From Woeseiaceae bacterium (GTDB lineage: Bacteria; Pseudomonadota; Gammaproteobacteria; Steroidobacterales; Woeseiaceae): a stretch of DNA of 39,585 nucleotides. The stretch is from the NCBI GenBank assembly GCA_011772865.1, contig WVYQ01000016.1, forward strand, positions 76,966 to 116,550, read 5' to 3'. A program made the translations under genes and the position numbers. The notes beneath the pieces were generated by a model that searched no databases, was not told where the DNA came from, and worked only from the letters and a program-made list of their open reading frames with translations. Positions within the stretch are counted from its first letter, which is position 1; each line of letters begins with the position of its first letter. This document shows positions 32,799 through 39,585 of the stretch, one piece after another.

Positions 32799-33545
32799 CT
32801 AGTTGCCTCCAGCCAGAATCATTTCCTTGACCCACCGTGTGCGCCGTTCCCTGTACAGCACCTCCGCGCGGACCCGGCGGAGCAAAAGCGCGCCGAATAC
32901 GAGCGTGAAACCGAGGATCATCGCAAGCAGCGGATACAGCATCGCGGCATCCATCGCGGGTCCGCCTTCCTTGATAATGGTCGGGCCCTGATGCAATGAA
33001 CTCCACCACTCGACCGAGAAGTGAATGATCGGGACGTTGACGGCACCGACGAGGGCCAGCACGGCGCTCGCCTTGTCGGCTTTGGCCGTGTCGTCGATGG
33101 CGCCGCGCAGGGCCATGTACCCGAAGTACAGGAACAGCATGATCAGTTCCGACGTGAGCCTGGGATCACCCCACTCCCACCAGGTACCCCACATCGGTTT
33201 GCCCCAGATCGAACCCGTTGCCAGGGCGAGAAAAGTGAACCACGCGCCCAGCGGCGCCGCTGCTGCCGCGACCGCATGCGACAGCTTGATGCGCCAGATC
33301 AGGCCGATTCCGGCACTGACGGCCATGATCATGTAGGCCATCATCGACAGGTAAGCCGATGGGACGTGGATGTAGATGATGCGGAACGCGTCGCCTTGCT
33401 GGTAGTCCATCGGCGCAACAAAGAGCCCGGCATACGTGCCGTACGCAATAAGCAGTAACCCCGGCACGGCCAGCCAGCGGATGAAGGCCGGGGCAATCCG
33501 GTAGAAATGTGGCGGTGACGCCAACTGGTGTATGAATTTCCACAT
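32799..33545 (-). CDS. ccmC: Haem exporter protein CcmC
   Basis: 248 residues, six membrane helices, with WWD domain MWGTWWEWGDPRLTSEL (118-134) and haem-axial His60 (IIYIHVPSAY) and His185 (SSLHQGPT). It binds haem at the outer leaflet and loads it on CcmE. It lies between ccmB (11-nt gap) and ccmD (3-nt gap). Confidence 0.96.
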   Translation of the reverse strand: MWKFIHQLASPPHFYRIAPAFIRWLAVPGLLLIAYGTYAGLFVAPMDYQQGDAFRIIYIHVPSAYLSMMAYMIMAVSAGIGLIWRIKLSHAVAAAAAPLGAWFTFLALATGSIWGKPMWGTWWEWGDPRLTSELIMLFLYFGYMALRGAIDDTAKADKASAVLALVGAVNVPIIHFSVEWWSSLHQGPTIIKEGGPAMDAAMLYPLLAMILGFTLVFGALLLRRVRAEVLYRERRTRWVKEMILAGGN

Positions 33546-33556
33546 GGTCGGAGATT

Positions 33557-34252
33557 CTACTCGTTACTGATTCGCAATGCGGCAGCCGTGGCGAACGGCG
33601 CAAATGAGAGAGTTAACACAGCATATGCCGCAAGAAAATAGAGACCTCCCGCAACGCCATCGCCAGCAGCCACGAGTGACACCGTGCGTGCTCCGAATAT
33701 AAGGACCGGCATCGCAAGCGGCAGAATCAAAAGGCTCAAGAGCGCTGTACCGCGATGCAGGCCCACGGTCAGCGCCGCACCGATCGACCCCAGCAGGCTC
33801 AGGCTGATCGTGCCGAGCAGCAACGTCACCATCAGGTAGCCCGTCACCGCAAACGGCATCTGGAACGTTATGGCAACAACCGGCGATACGATAACGAGCG
33901 GCAGGCCACTGGTCAGCCAGTGAGACAGCGTCTTGCCGAGCGCAAGGGCTGAGAGCGGGACCGGGCTGACGAGCATCTGGTCGAGGCTACCATCCTCGAA
34001 GTCGGACAGGAAAAGGCTGTTCAGTGACAACAGCATGGCCAACAGCGCCGCCACCCACATCACGGCAGGTCCGCTGAACTGCAGCTGCTCCGGGCTCGGC
34101 CCGATCGCCAGCGGAAACAGCGCCGCAACCATCGCGAAGAAAAACAGGGGATTGAGAATGTCGCCCGGACGTTTCCAGGCAAGCAGGAGGTCTCGCCGGG
34201 CAACGCCCAGGATGCCTGACGTCATGCCGACAGTGTCTTCTTCGCTCATCAT
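33557..34252 (-). CDS. ccmB: Haem exporter protein CcmB
   Basis: 231 residues from ATG 34252, six membrane helices; DLLLAWKRPGDILNPLFFF and the FLSDFEDGSLDQMLVSPVPL loop are typical CcmB. It is the membrane subunit partner of CcmA in the ABC module that releases holo-CcmE by ATP hydrolysis. ATG overlaps the ccmA stop (ATGA), with a second in-frame ATG right after it (34249). The longer frame to 34315 lies inside ccmA. Confidence 0.95.
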   Translation of the reverse strand: MMSEEDTVGMTSGILGVARRDLLLAWKRPGDILNPLFFFAMVAALFPLAIGPSPEQLQFSGPAVMWVAALLAMLLSLNSLFLSDFEDGSLDQMLVSPVPLSALALGKTLSHWLTSGLPLVIVSPVVAITFQMPFAVTGYLMVTLLLGTISLSLLGSIGAALTVGLHRGTALLSLLILPLAMPVLIFGARTVSLVAAGDGVAGGLYFLAAYAVLTLSFAPFATAAALRISNE

Positions 34253-34884
34253 TTGAGTTCTATCTTCGTCACATTGCCACCGATTTCCACGTCCTGGTGA
34301 GCGGCCATGATGCACATGCCGCCTTTGCTCAGGTGTTCGGTGGTCAGGTCCATCACGAGTGCACGCCCCTCGCGGTCGAGGTTGGTAAATGGCTCGTCCA
34401 TCAGCCAGAGCGGCACGCTGGACAACAGCATGCGCGCGAGCGCGACACGGCGCTGCTGTCCGGCCGACAACGACCGCAGCGGCAGTCGCTTGAGTCGGTC
34501 GATATCAAGCCGTTTCAGCACAACATCGAGGTCTGCGCCGGACTGTGCGCGGAGATGCGACTCGAAGCGCAGGTTCTCGACCAGCGTCAGATCGGCCTTG
34601 AACCCGACGCGGTGCTGCATCCACACCACGGACCCATAGAAGTCTGGCCGATTGGTCCGGATGGGTTTGCCTTCCCACAGCACATCGCCGTCTTCGAACT
34701 CGATCAGGCCCGCGATTGCGCGCATCAGGCTCGTCTTGCCACTGCCGTTCCGTCCTTCGAGCAGCAGCAGCTCGCCGGGATTTAGCGCAAAACTGAGACC
34801 CTGAAAGAGGCAACGCTCACCGCGGAACAGCGTGAGCCCGTCGGCAGATAACTTTGCGGTCAATACCTTACGCCTCGTCGCCAA
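34249..34884 (-). CDS. ccmA: Haem exporter ATP-binding protein CcmA
   Basis: 211 residues with Walker A GRNGSGKT (44-51), ABC signature LSAGQQRR (139-146) and Walker B PLWLMDEP (158-165), a compact ABC ATPase of normal CcmA length. First gene of the ccm operon and so of the minus-strand train down to ridA. Upstream is a 244-nt intergenic region with an AT-rich stretch (about 34915-34970) before the divergent AAA-FHA gene. Confidence 0.96.
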   Translation of the reverse strand: MATRRKVLTAKLSADGLTLFRGERCLFQGLSFALNPGELLLLEGRNGSGKTSLMRAIAGLIEFEDGDVLWEGKPIRTNRPDFYGSVVWMQHRVGFKADLTLVENLRFESHLRAQSGADLDVVLKRLDIDRLKRLPLRSLSAGQQRRVALARMLLSSVPLWLMDEPFTNLDREGRALVMDLTTEHLSKGGMCIMAAHQDVEIGGNVTKIELK

Positions 34885-35009
34885 TACCAGACAGTATGTG
34901 ACACTGTTGTAAATACTTCATAATTTCAATTATTTAAATGATATATCTAATCTATTTTCCACATTACTGCCGCGTTTATCTGATCCGCAAAGAGATTCCT
35001 CCGACGCGG

Positions 35010-35077
35010 TTTACAAGCATTTGACGCCGATCGTAGACTGACCTGCCCGGCGACGAATTATATGCATAGAGCCGGGC
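35010..35077 (+). promoter_or_regulatory. Possible promoter and leader hairpin of the AAA-FHA gene
   Basis: TTTACA (35010-35015) and TAGACT (35034-35039) with an 18-nt spacer are a moderate sigma70 match. Just after the likely start point, GCCCGGC (35045-35051) and GCCGGGC (35071-35077) are exact reverse complements around an AT-rich 19-nt loop, so the leader could fold. The remaining part of 34885-35128 is AT-rich toward ccmA and probably holds its promoter; no clear boxes stand out there. Confidence 0.4.
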
Positions 35078-35128
35078 TCCTGGACCACGCAATTCTACGC
35101 GACAACGAAAGGACGCGAGCAATTAAGT

Positions 35129-36412
35129 ATGGATTTGGGCGCAGCAGGCTTACGAGAACAACCGTTTCGGACCCACGGGCGGCCGTTGACGGCCATCTCG
35201 TACGGTGCGTATGAAGAAGGGTTTACGGTTCTCGAAGAGTCCAGCGCCCAGGCCAATGGACTGTGCCTGATCCAGGGTCCGCCGCTGTCCGGCAAGTCCA
35301 CCTTGATTCGCGAGTTTGCCGACCTGGTTCCCGGAGAAATCGCAGTCGCGATTGTCGATGGCCAGGGACTGAACACCGCGGGATTGCTCGAGGCGATCCT
35401 CGGCCAGTTCGGCTTCGTGCTCGACCAGAATTCGACCAACGAATTGCTCGGGTTGCTGCGGGTGTTTACGTTGCAGCAGGCGGCCGCTCACGAGCCGCCA
35501 ATCCTCGTCATCAAGAACACCTTCGGGCTCAAGGCCAGCGCGTTGCGGGCTCTTTGCGAGCTTGCTCAACTGCGGGTGCGCGCAACGAGCGCTGTGAAGA
35601 TTGTCCTCGTCAGCGATCGACCGTTATTGCCGCTTGTGCAGTCGCCCGAGATGCAGCCCCTGGCCAAGCGTGTGACCCACGACTTTCATATGCGCCCGAT
35701 GACCAACGAAGAGGCGCTGCACTACCTGCACACCAAGCTCAGAGCTGCCGGCAGCGAAGTACCCGAGTTCGTGTTTCCGATATCAGTTTGCACTGAACTT
35801 TGGCGGGCGTCGGGTGGCTGGCCGGGCATTCTCGATCGCATCGCCCTCCTCGCCATCGCCAATGCGAAAACGCTCCCAGTGCCAGTGCACGTCGTCGAAT
35901 GTCCGGTCTTGCCCCAGGGAACGTGGAAAAAGGCCGAAGAGCTTGCCGCCGTTAGGCCGTCGACCAGATCAACGAATCCGCCGACATTGTATGTATCCCA
36001 CGAGGGCGAGACGCTGCAGGAACTGGCGTTTAGCTTCTCCCGGCTTCTCATTGGCCGTTCTGAGCACAACGACATTTCGATTAGCAGCAAGTTTATCAGC
36101 CGCCATCACGCCCTTATCGTTCGTCATGGCGGTGCAACGTTCCTGATGGACCTGAACAGTACCAATGGGACGTACGTAAACTCCAGGCGGGTGTCGAATC
36201 ACGTGCTCGCCCATGACGACGTCATCACGATTGGTCATCACCGCATCAAGTTCACCGACCCCGAGGCGACTAAACGTGGGTCACTGGACGATGCGGATTT
36301 CGCCGATACGGTCATCATGAAGTCGCTCGACGATATGCGACGACTCCTCGCGCAGGAAAATACCGACATGCTGCCGTCGCTCACCGAAAACCTGCCGACG
36401 ACCGGCCTTTAG
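35129..36412 (+). CDS. ExeA-like AAA ATPase fused to an FHA domain
   Basis: 427 residues. Residues 8-250 are an ExeA/MshM-type AAA module: REQPFR at the start, Walker [10 protein letters not shown] (50-58), and a sensor-like IVLVSDRP (158-165). The Walker B strand reads PILVIKNT, with Lys129 where the acidic residues should stand, so hydrolysis may be weak or absent. Residues 286-376 are an FHA domain with its phosphothreonine-binding residues: [10 protein letters not shown] (Arg310), SRHH (324-327) and [11 protein letters not shown] (341-351). FHA domains bind pThr peptides, so a Ser/Thr kinase or a secretion/signalling partner is expected elsewhere. The acidic C-terminal tail is unassigned. 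It ends 4 nt into the convergent tdk gene. Confidence 0.87.
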   Translation: MDLGAAGLREQPFRTHGRPLTAISYGAYEEGFTVLEESSAQANGLCLIQGPPLSGKSTLIREFADLVPGEIAVAIVDGQGLNTAGLLEAILGQFGFVLDQNSTNELLGLLRVFTLQQAAAHEPPILVIKNTFGLKASALRALCELAQLRVRATSAVKIVLVSDRPLLPLVQSPEMQPLAKRVTHDFHMRPMTNEEALHYLHTKLRAAGSEVPEFVFPISVCTELWRASGGWPGILDRIALLAIANAKTLPVPVHVVECPVLPQGTWKKAEELAAVRPSTRSTNPPTLYVSHEGETLQELAFSFSRLLIGRSEHNDISISSKFISRHHALIVRHGGATFLMDLNSTNGTYVNSRRVSNHVLAHDDVITIGHHRIKFTDPEATKRGSLDDADFADTVIMKSLDDMRRLLAQENTDMLPSLTENLPTTGL

Positions 36413-36987
36413 GAGAAAAACTTCTCCTTGAAGTGTTTGCGGCACATCGATACGTAGCGGTCATTGCCGCCGATCTCGATCTGCGAGCCCTCGGTAATCG
36501 CGTTGCCAGCCTCGTCAAAGCGCACGACCATCGTCGCTTTGGTGCCGCAGTGGCAGATCGCTTTCAGTTCCTTGAGATTGTCGGACCAGGCCAGCAGATA
36601 CTTGCTGCCTTCAAAGGGCTCACCCTGGAAGTCGGTTCTGAGGCCGTAAGCCAGGACTGGAATATTTAGCCTGTCGGTGACCTCGCCGAGCTGGAATACC
36701 TGCTCCTTTGTAAGGAACTGCGCTTCGTCTATGAGGACGCAATGCAACGGATCCTTCTCGAGGTACTTCTCGACGACCGACAGCAGATTATGCTCTTTCC
36801 GAAAAGTCATCGCCTCGCTTTCAATACCAATGCGCGAAGTAACTTTCCCGGCTCCGTAGCGATCATCGAGTTCGGGCGCGAGCACCAGGGTGTTCATGCC
36901 ACGCTCGCGATAGTTGTAGCTGGACTGCAGGAGAGCCGTCGATTTTCCCGCATTCATCGACGAATAGTAAAAATACAGTTTTGCCAT
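36409..36987 (-). CDS. tdk: Thymidine kinase
   Basis: 192 residues, type II thymidine kinase: P-loop SSMNAGKST (9-17), catalytic Glu88 in LIDEAQFL, thymidine lasso region around 150-175, and the zinc site Cys145, Cys147 (ICHCG), Cys182 and His185 (MCRKH). It phosphorylates thymidine to dTMP in the salvage pathway. There is no Shine-Dalgarno before the ATG. Instead the start codon lies in the 3' arm of an 8-bp inverted repeat (36986-37006), which may limit translation. It is 33 nt downstream of the zinc-ribbon gene and probably co-transcribed with it. Confidence 0.96.
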   Translation of the reverse strand: MAKLYFYYSSMNAGKSTALLQSSYNYRERGMNTLVLAPELDDRYGAGKVTSRIGIESEAMTFRKEHNLLSVVEKYLEKDPLHCVLIDEAQFLTKEQVFQLGEVTDRLNIPVLAYGLRTDFQGEPFEGSKYLLAWSDNLKELKAICHCGTKATMVVRFDEAGNAITEGSQIEIGGNDRYVSMCRKHFKEKFFS

Positions 36988-37006
36988 GCGGCAGATGATG
37001 CCGCAT
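36986..37006 (-). repeat. Inverted repeat covering the tdk start codon
   Basis: ATGCGGCA (36986-36993) and TGCCGCAT (36999-37006) are exact reverse complements around 5 nt. In the mRNA the second arm ends in the first two bases of the tdk ATG, so folding would hide the start. No T-run follows, so it is not a standard terminator. Confidence 0.55.
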
Positions 37007-37020
37007 CCGGCCGATTGACT

Positions 37021-37233
37021 CTAGCGGCGAATCAGGTGAGTGAGTACGCGGCGCAGATTACGCCGCTGTGGAGGCTGACAGGCAGCGCAAAGGGACCTGG
37101 GCGTGTGGCGATGCGACACGATCTGCGGCACCGGCGTCACACGCCCCTCCCTGAGACAAGAACTGCAAATCACGAGATCGGACATCAATCCGAGCAGGCG
37201 ATAGTCAACATTGTTTGTTGATGCGGAACTCAT
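37021..37233 (-). CDS. Small zinc-ribbon-like protein upstream of tdk
   Basis: 70 residues from ATG 37233, chosen because CGGAG lies 8 nt upstream; the longer frame to 37275 adds only an Arg-rich run. Two Cys pairs, LVICSSCLREG and RSLCAACQPP, are about 30 residues apart, a treble-clef or zinc-ribbon spacing, with His residues between them (IVSHRHTPRSL) and a basic C-terminus (QRRNLRRVLTHLIRR). No named family. A zinc-bound nucleic-acid or protein-binding role is plausible (inference). Confidence 0.65.
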   Translation of the reverse strand: MSSASTNNVDYRLLGLMSDLVICSSCLREGRVTPVPQIVSHRHTPRSLCAACQPPQRRNLRRVLTHLIRR

Positions 37234-37356
37234 CGTGCGTCTCCGTAGGACATGCCTTCTTGTCCCAAAACGCACGAAAAATGTCTAACAACTAATTGGT
37301 TTTATTCGAAAACTGTGAAGAAGTTAACACTGTGCATGCGACGCGCGCACAGGGCG

Positions 37357-38115
37357 TCACCGAATCCGGACCCCGGCGTTCCACGACGCATCCTGCACGC
37401 ACTCGTTCGTCTGCACGTCAATCGCCTGCGGATTGAAGACGATGGCCACGTTCTGCTGCTCGAGGACCTGGCCGACCGGAATTTCCTGGGCGAGCACCGA
37501 TTCGCGGAGTTCCTCGATCATGCAGGCCGACATTCGCGCGATGGTCTGCTCGGCAACTTGCGCTGCCTCATCGTCGGTCAGCCCGGTCTTGGTGAGGTTT
37601 TTCTCCAGATTCGCGAGATATTGCTGGCTCAGTGAGGAAGTTAATTCGGGTTCGACTTGCTGCAGGAAAGCATCGAGATCGGCCAGCTGCTCGGCCGTTG
37701 GCGAATTGTCGGCCGAGCCATCCATGTCACGCGCCCAATAGGTCGTGATGCCGTTGCCGCGGCTGCCCTCCATCGTGTTGTCATCAAGGAGCAGCCTGTC
37801 CTTTTCCCAGCCGTCGTCGTCGTATTCGATGGTAACGACACGGTCTTTGACTCGAATCGTGGCGCTACTGCTGTTCGTCTGGTTTCCCTGGCACTTCTCG
37901 AATGATTCCTCGGTGCGTACCTTGCCACGGTAGGCGCGTGCGGTGATCTTGCGCTCGACCTGCAGCACGCCTTCGTGGACGACCTGACCGCAGCGAGGAT
38001 GCGGCTCGTGTCCTTTGACAGTAAATGTCCAGATACCCAAAAGATCGCCAGGCTCCTGTGCCATGGCCGCCATGCCAACACTCAGTAACATCACGGATAT
38101 GAGTCGTGCCGCCAT
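37357..38115 (-). CDS. Exported protein of unknown function
   Basis: 252 residues with signal peptide (ARLISVMLLSVGMAAMAQ). The mature part starts with a beta-rich segment (LLGIWTFTVKGHEPHPRCGQ, VVTIEYDDDGWEKDRLLLDD), then a helical acidic middle (TAEQLADLDAFLQQVEPELT, LTDDEAAQVAEQTIARMSAC) and a C-terminal segment with two more Cys. Four Cys in all suggest disulfides. No family recognised. I start at 38115: an extended -10 (TGTTATAGT) ends 7 nt before this ATG, which suggests a leaderless transcript. A GTG at 38148 is the alternative. Confidence 0.72.
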   Translation of the reverse strand: MAARLISVMLLSVGMAAMAQEPGDLLGIWTFTVKGHEPHPRCGQVVHEGVLQVERKITARAYRGKVRTEESFEKCQGNQTNSSSATIRVKDRVVTIEYDDDGWEKDRLLLDDNTMEGSRGNGITTYWARDMDGSADNSPTAEQLADLDAFLQQVEPELTSSLSQQYLANLEKNLTKTGLTDDEAAQVAEQTIARMSACMIEELRESVLAQEIPVGQVLEQQNVAIVFNPQAIDVQTNECVQDASWNAGVRIR

Positions 38116-38122
38116 GTCGGCT

Positions 38123-38131
38123 ACTATAACA
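38123..38131 (-). promoter_or_regulatory. Extended -10 element placed for a leaderless mRNA
   Basis: On the minus strand TGTTATAGT (38131-38123) matches TGnTATAAT except for one base. The ATG of the exported protein follows 7 nt after it, so transcription would start at or next to the start codon. No good -35 is visible, as usual for extended -10 promoters. Confidence 0.4.
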
Positions 38132-38203
38132 GGCGCTTTTGCAGTCACGAGGGCAGCCAGAACGTGAAATTAGTGCACGAGCGACACAAGGGCCTGGCTG
38201 GCC

Positions 38204-38581
38204 TCACAAGAGCGAAAAGAAAAGCGCCAGGCCAATGATCCCCCCGATGATTTCGGCCGTCTGCTGTGCATCGCGCCCCTCCTTCGTGTAGAGCGTTGCC
38301 GAAGCGATATCGCTGATCGGAATCGATACGTTTCGGCCAAACATATTCGTCAGGAGCGAGCCGGAGACTTCGGTGTCACTGATCTCCTCGACTTTGAGGT
38401 AAGCCGTGCTCCCGTCCTTGCGGGTGATCTCCACCTCATCTCCTACCGCCAGAACGGACGGCACATCCCTCGGTTGTATGTACGTCTGCGAATAGCTCGC
38501 GCAGCCGGCAACCAGCATCGCAGCAGCGAGAAGCAACGCCTGCACTACACGAGCAGCTCTTGGTTTGATTTTGCCGGCCAC
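38204..38581 (-). CDS. Lipoprotein with C-terminal glycine-rich helix
   Basis: About 125 residues. LLLAAAMLVAGC is a clear lipobox (Cys27 from this start). The mature part has a short KOW/SH3-like beta segment (LAVGDEVEITRKDGSTAYLK, VEEISDTEVSGSLL) and ends with a hydrophobic glycine-zipper-like helix (IIGGIIGLALFFSLL). I prefer GTG 38581, because AGGGAG lies 6 nt upstream; an ATG at 38599 is 6 codons earlier without a ribosome site. It follows the secreted 38623 gene closely, so it may share its riboswitch-controlled transcript. Confidence 0.75.
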   Translation of the reverse strand: MAGKIKPRAARVVQALLLAAAMLVAGCASYSQTYIQPRDVPSVLAVGDEVEITRKDGSTAYLKVEEISDTEVSGSLLTNMFGRNVSIPISDIASATLYTKEGRDAQQTAEIIGGIIGLALFFSLL

Positions 38582-38622
38582 GGTGGTCTCCCTGGGCATA
38601 GGTCGCGTCGATTCCCCTGATC

Positions 38623-39207
38623 CTAGGGGGTTACAGCAACGGCGACGTCAAGGAACGGCCGTGGGTGCGGAAATTCAGGGCCTGAACTGCACTCTACATA
38701 AATCGGGTTTTCCATTTCTTCCGGTTCAAGATAAATTTCCAATCGATCGAGCGGGGGTTCAGCGAGCACGTCTGTGAGCTTCACTCGTGCTCTATTTGGA
38801 TTTGAGAACTCATCGCTTCCCCATGGAAACTCGGTCGAGAGCGTCACGTCCCCGTCTGCGATGAAGTGGTATTCATACCCGGGCGGATCGAATAGTTGAA
38901 TCGCTTCAATCCATTCGACAGTTTGTGCGTTAAATTCGCAGTCAATTTTCAGGAAGAAGTCGAAGGGATCCTCGATTTCAAGCGTCCTTGTAAGATGCAA
39001 TTCCTGGACGCCGTTGCTGAAGTGCAGCTCACCCTCCAATGCCTCTTTCATTTCAAACTTCGCTCTTCCAGCAACACTTTTTATTTCAACCTTTGCGCTA
39101 CCTTCGGCGACGATCTCGGTCTGAGCAGTCACTTCTGTTGCACCGAAGATCAGCACAAGAATGCCTGCAAGGCCGCCCACGTCCTTTAGTCTGAGCGATC
39201 TGTTCAT
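38623..39207 (-). CDS. Secreted acidic protein downstream of a c-di-GMP riboswitch
   Basis: 194 residues. The signal peptide (VGGLAGILVLIFGATEVTAQ) is followed by an acidic, strand-rich domain (AKVEIKSVAGRAKFEMKEAL, LHLTRTLEIEDPFDFFLKID) with two Cys (ECSS near the end and DCEF), suggesting a disulfide. No family recognised. GGAG lies 7 nt before the ATG. A GEMM-I riboswitch occupies 39245-39341 on the same strand, so cyclic di-GMP probably controls this gene and perhaps the lipoprotein behind it. Known GEMM-I targets include adhesins, pili, chitin-binding and other surface proteins, so a surface or matrix role is a fair guess. Confidence 0.8.
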   Translation of the reverse strand: MNRSLRLKDVGGLAGILVLIFGATEVTAQTEIVAEGSAKVEIKSVAGRAKFEMKEALEGELHFSNGVQELHLTRTLEIEDPFDFFLKIDCEFNAQTVEWIEAIQLFDPPGYEYHFIADGDVTLSTEFPWGSDEFSNPNRARVKLTDVLAEPPLDRLEIYLEPEEMENPIYVECSSGPEFPHPRPFLDVAVAVTP

Positions 39208-39244
39208 CTTCTCACTCCAATACGGTCGAATAACTAAGGTGTGT

Positions 39245-39341
39245 GGCAGCCCGGCGATCTTGGGTCCTACAGACGATCGTCCGTGAGGAAACGAGGACCC
39301 GTGGCTTTGCGTCTCCAGCTTTGGCTGGATTTGCCTTTATC
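39245..39341 (-). promoter_or_regulatory. GEMM-I cyclic di-GMP riboswitch
   Basis: On the minus strand the aptamer starts GATAAAGGCAAATCC and closes with CGCCGGGCTGCC, giving the P1 pairing GGCA/TGCC. P2 is TCCAGC-CAAA-GCTGGA, followed at once by the hallmark GACGCAAAGCCACGGG. P3 pairs GGGTCCT with AGGACCC around a longer loop that includes the palindrome GACGATCGTC. The residue matching Vc2 G20 is G, as in c-di-GMP rather than cGAMP types. The P2 loop is CAAA, not the usual GNRA. No terminator lies between it and the gene 37 nt on, so translational control is more likely. Confidence 0.88.
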
Positions 39342-39347
39342 AGATCA

Positions 39348-39375
39348 ATTATGGGGACCTTGCGAAAACGGTCAA
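39348..39375 (-). promoter_or_regulatory. Promoter of the riboswitch transcript
   Basis: Minus strand TTGACC (39375-39370) and CATAAT (39353-39348) with a 16-nt spacer. The expected start point is G39341, exactly the first base of the aptamer. The region 39376-39439 is shared with the divergent partial gene. Confidence 0.7.
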
Positions 39376-39439
39376 TGCTGGCTAGTACGTAAGCGGCCAC
39401 GAGCCTGAAACGGGTTTCTGGGGAGGGACTTGAATTGCC

Positions 39440-39585
39440 ATGTCGTCACTGCCCTGCTCGACAATTCTTGGAAAAGCGCTCGCCAAAGCGAAATCTCCCA
39501 GCGGACTCCGTCGAATTGTCAGCCTGGTTGCCGTTTATATCCACAGCGCCACCCTGCTCCTGATATGCGCCCACGCCGAGCAAAT
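39440..39585 (+). CDS. Partial gene for an exported protein, cut by the window end
   Basis: ATG 39440 opens a frame that stays open to the window edge (48 codons). An in-frame TGA at 39431 rules out longer starts nearby. After a basic n-region (KALAKAKSPSGLRRIV) comes a hydrophobic run (SLVAVYIHSATLLLICAHAE) that looks like a Sec signal peptide. A GGGAGG lies 13 nt or more upstream, further than usual. It is divergent from the riboswitch transcript. Function cannot be read from this fragment. Confidence 0.55.
   Translation, partial: MSSLPCSTILGKALAKAKSPSGLRRIVSLVAVYIHSATLLLICAHAEQ

Noticed and set aside
39212-39400. 62-aa minus-strand open frame
   Set aside because: It lies across the riboswitch aptamer and promoter, which explain the sequence.
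1-39585. CRISPR array, tRNA, rRNA, insertion sequence
   Set aside because: No regularly spaced short repeats, no cloverleaf or rRNA segments and no transposase frames were seen on either strand.

Overview
The window looks like chromosomal DNA of a gammaproteobacterium. The reasons are a complete System I cytochrome c maturation operon (ccmABCDEF-dsbE-ccmHI) in the gammaproteobacterial order, an E. coli-like FabH, a YcaQ-type glycosylase and a bacterial thymidine kinase. The species is not identifiable from sequence alone. A free-living, possibly marine or sediment lineage is an inference from the mix of alkylsulfatase, sterol-desaturase-like and fatty acyl-AMP ligase genes. Genes are densely packed and mostly GC-rich. 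The stretch 18.0-24.7 kb is visibly more AT-rich and built differently.

Left part (1-18 kb), short operons and single genes: a truncated sigma-type glutathione S-transferase and arylamine N-acetyltransferase; a GntR/MocR regulator facing a two-gene operon (63-aa protein and EamA exporter); a secreted alkylsulfatase; a secreted M20 peptidase whose first metal-binding His is replaced by Gln; a small membrane protein; a two-gene lipid unit (fatty acyl-AMP ligase fused to an acyl carrier domain, then a FabH-type ketosynthase); a DUF3108 exported protein; a PadR/HAAS pair with a clear double operator over its promoter; a ycaQ-pirin-lipoprotein operon; and small membrane or secreted proteins (DUF2147, DUF6962-like).

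Accessory block (18.0-24.7 kb): seven genes, all on the + strand, mostly membrane, exported or signalling proteins. They include a ToxR-like regulator with TolB-like and TPR domains and two members of one small membrane-anchored family. Five copies of a composite palindromic repeat of about 85 nt lie at gene boundaries. No integrase or transposase is visible.

Right part (24.7-36.4 kb): one tightly packed minus-strand gene train runs from ccmA to a RidA gene. It holds the nine ccm genes (ccmD is only 53 aa) and continues with a hotdog thioesterase, a nitronate monooxygenase-like flavoprotein, the fluoride channel crcB, a sterol-desaturase-family hydroxylase and ridA. An AAA ATPase fused to an FHA domain is divergent from it.

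Right end (36.4-39.6 kb): thymidine kinase, whose start codon sits in a hairpin, behind a small zinc-ribbon gene; three exported proteins of unknown function; and, at 39245-39341 on the minus strand, a clear GEMM-I (cyclic di-GMP-I) riboswitch with a good promoter. It lies upstream of a secreted protein of unknown function. A new gene on the + strand is cut by the window edge.
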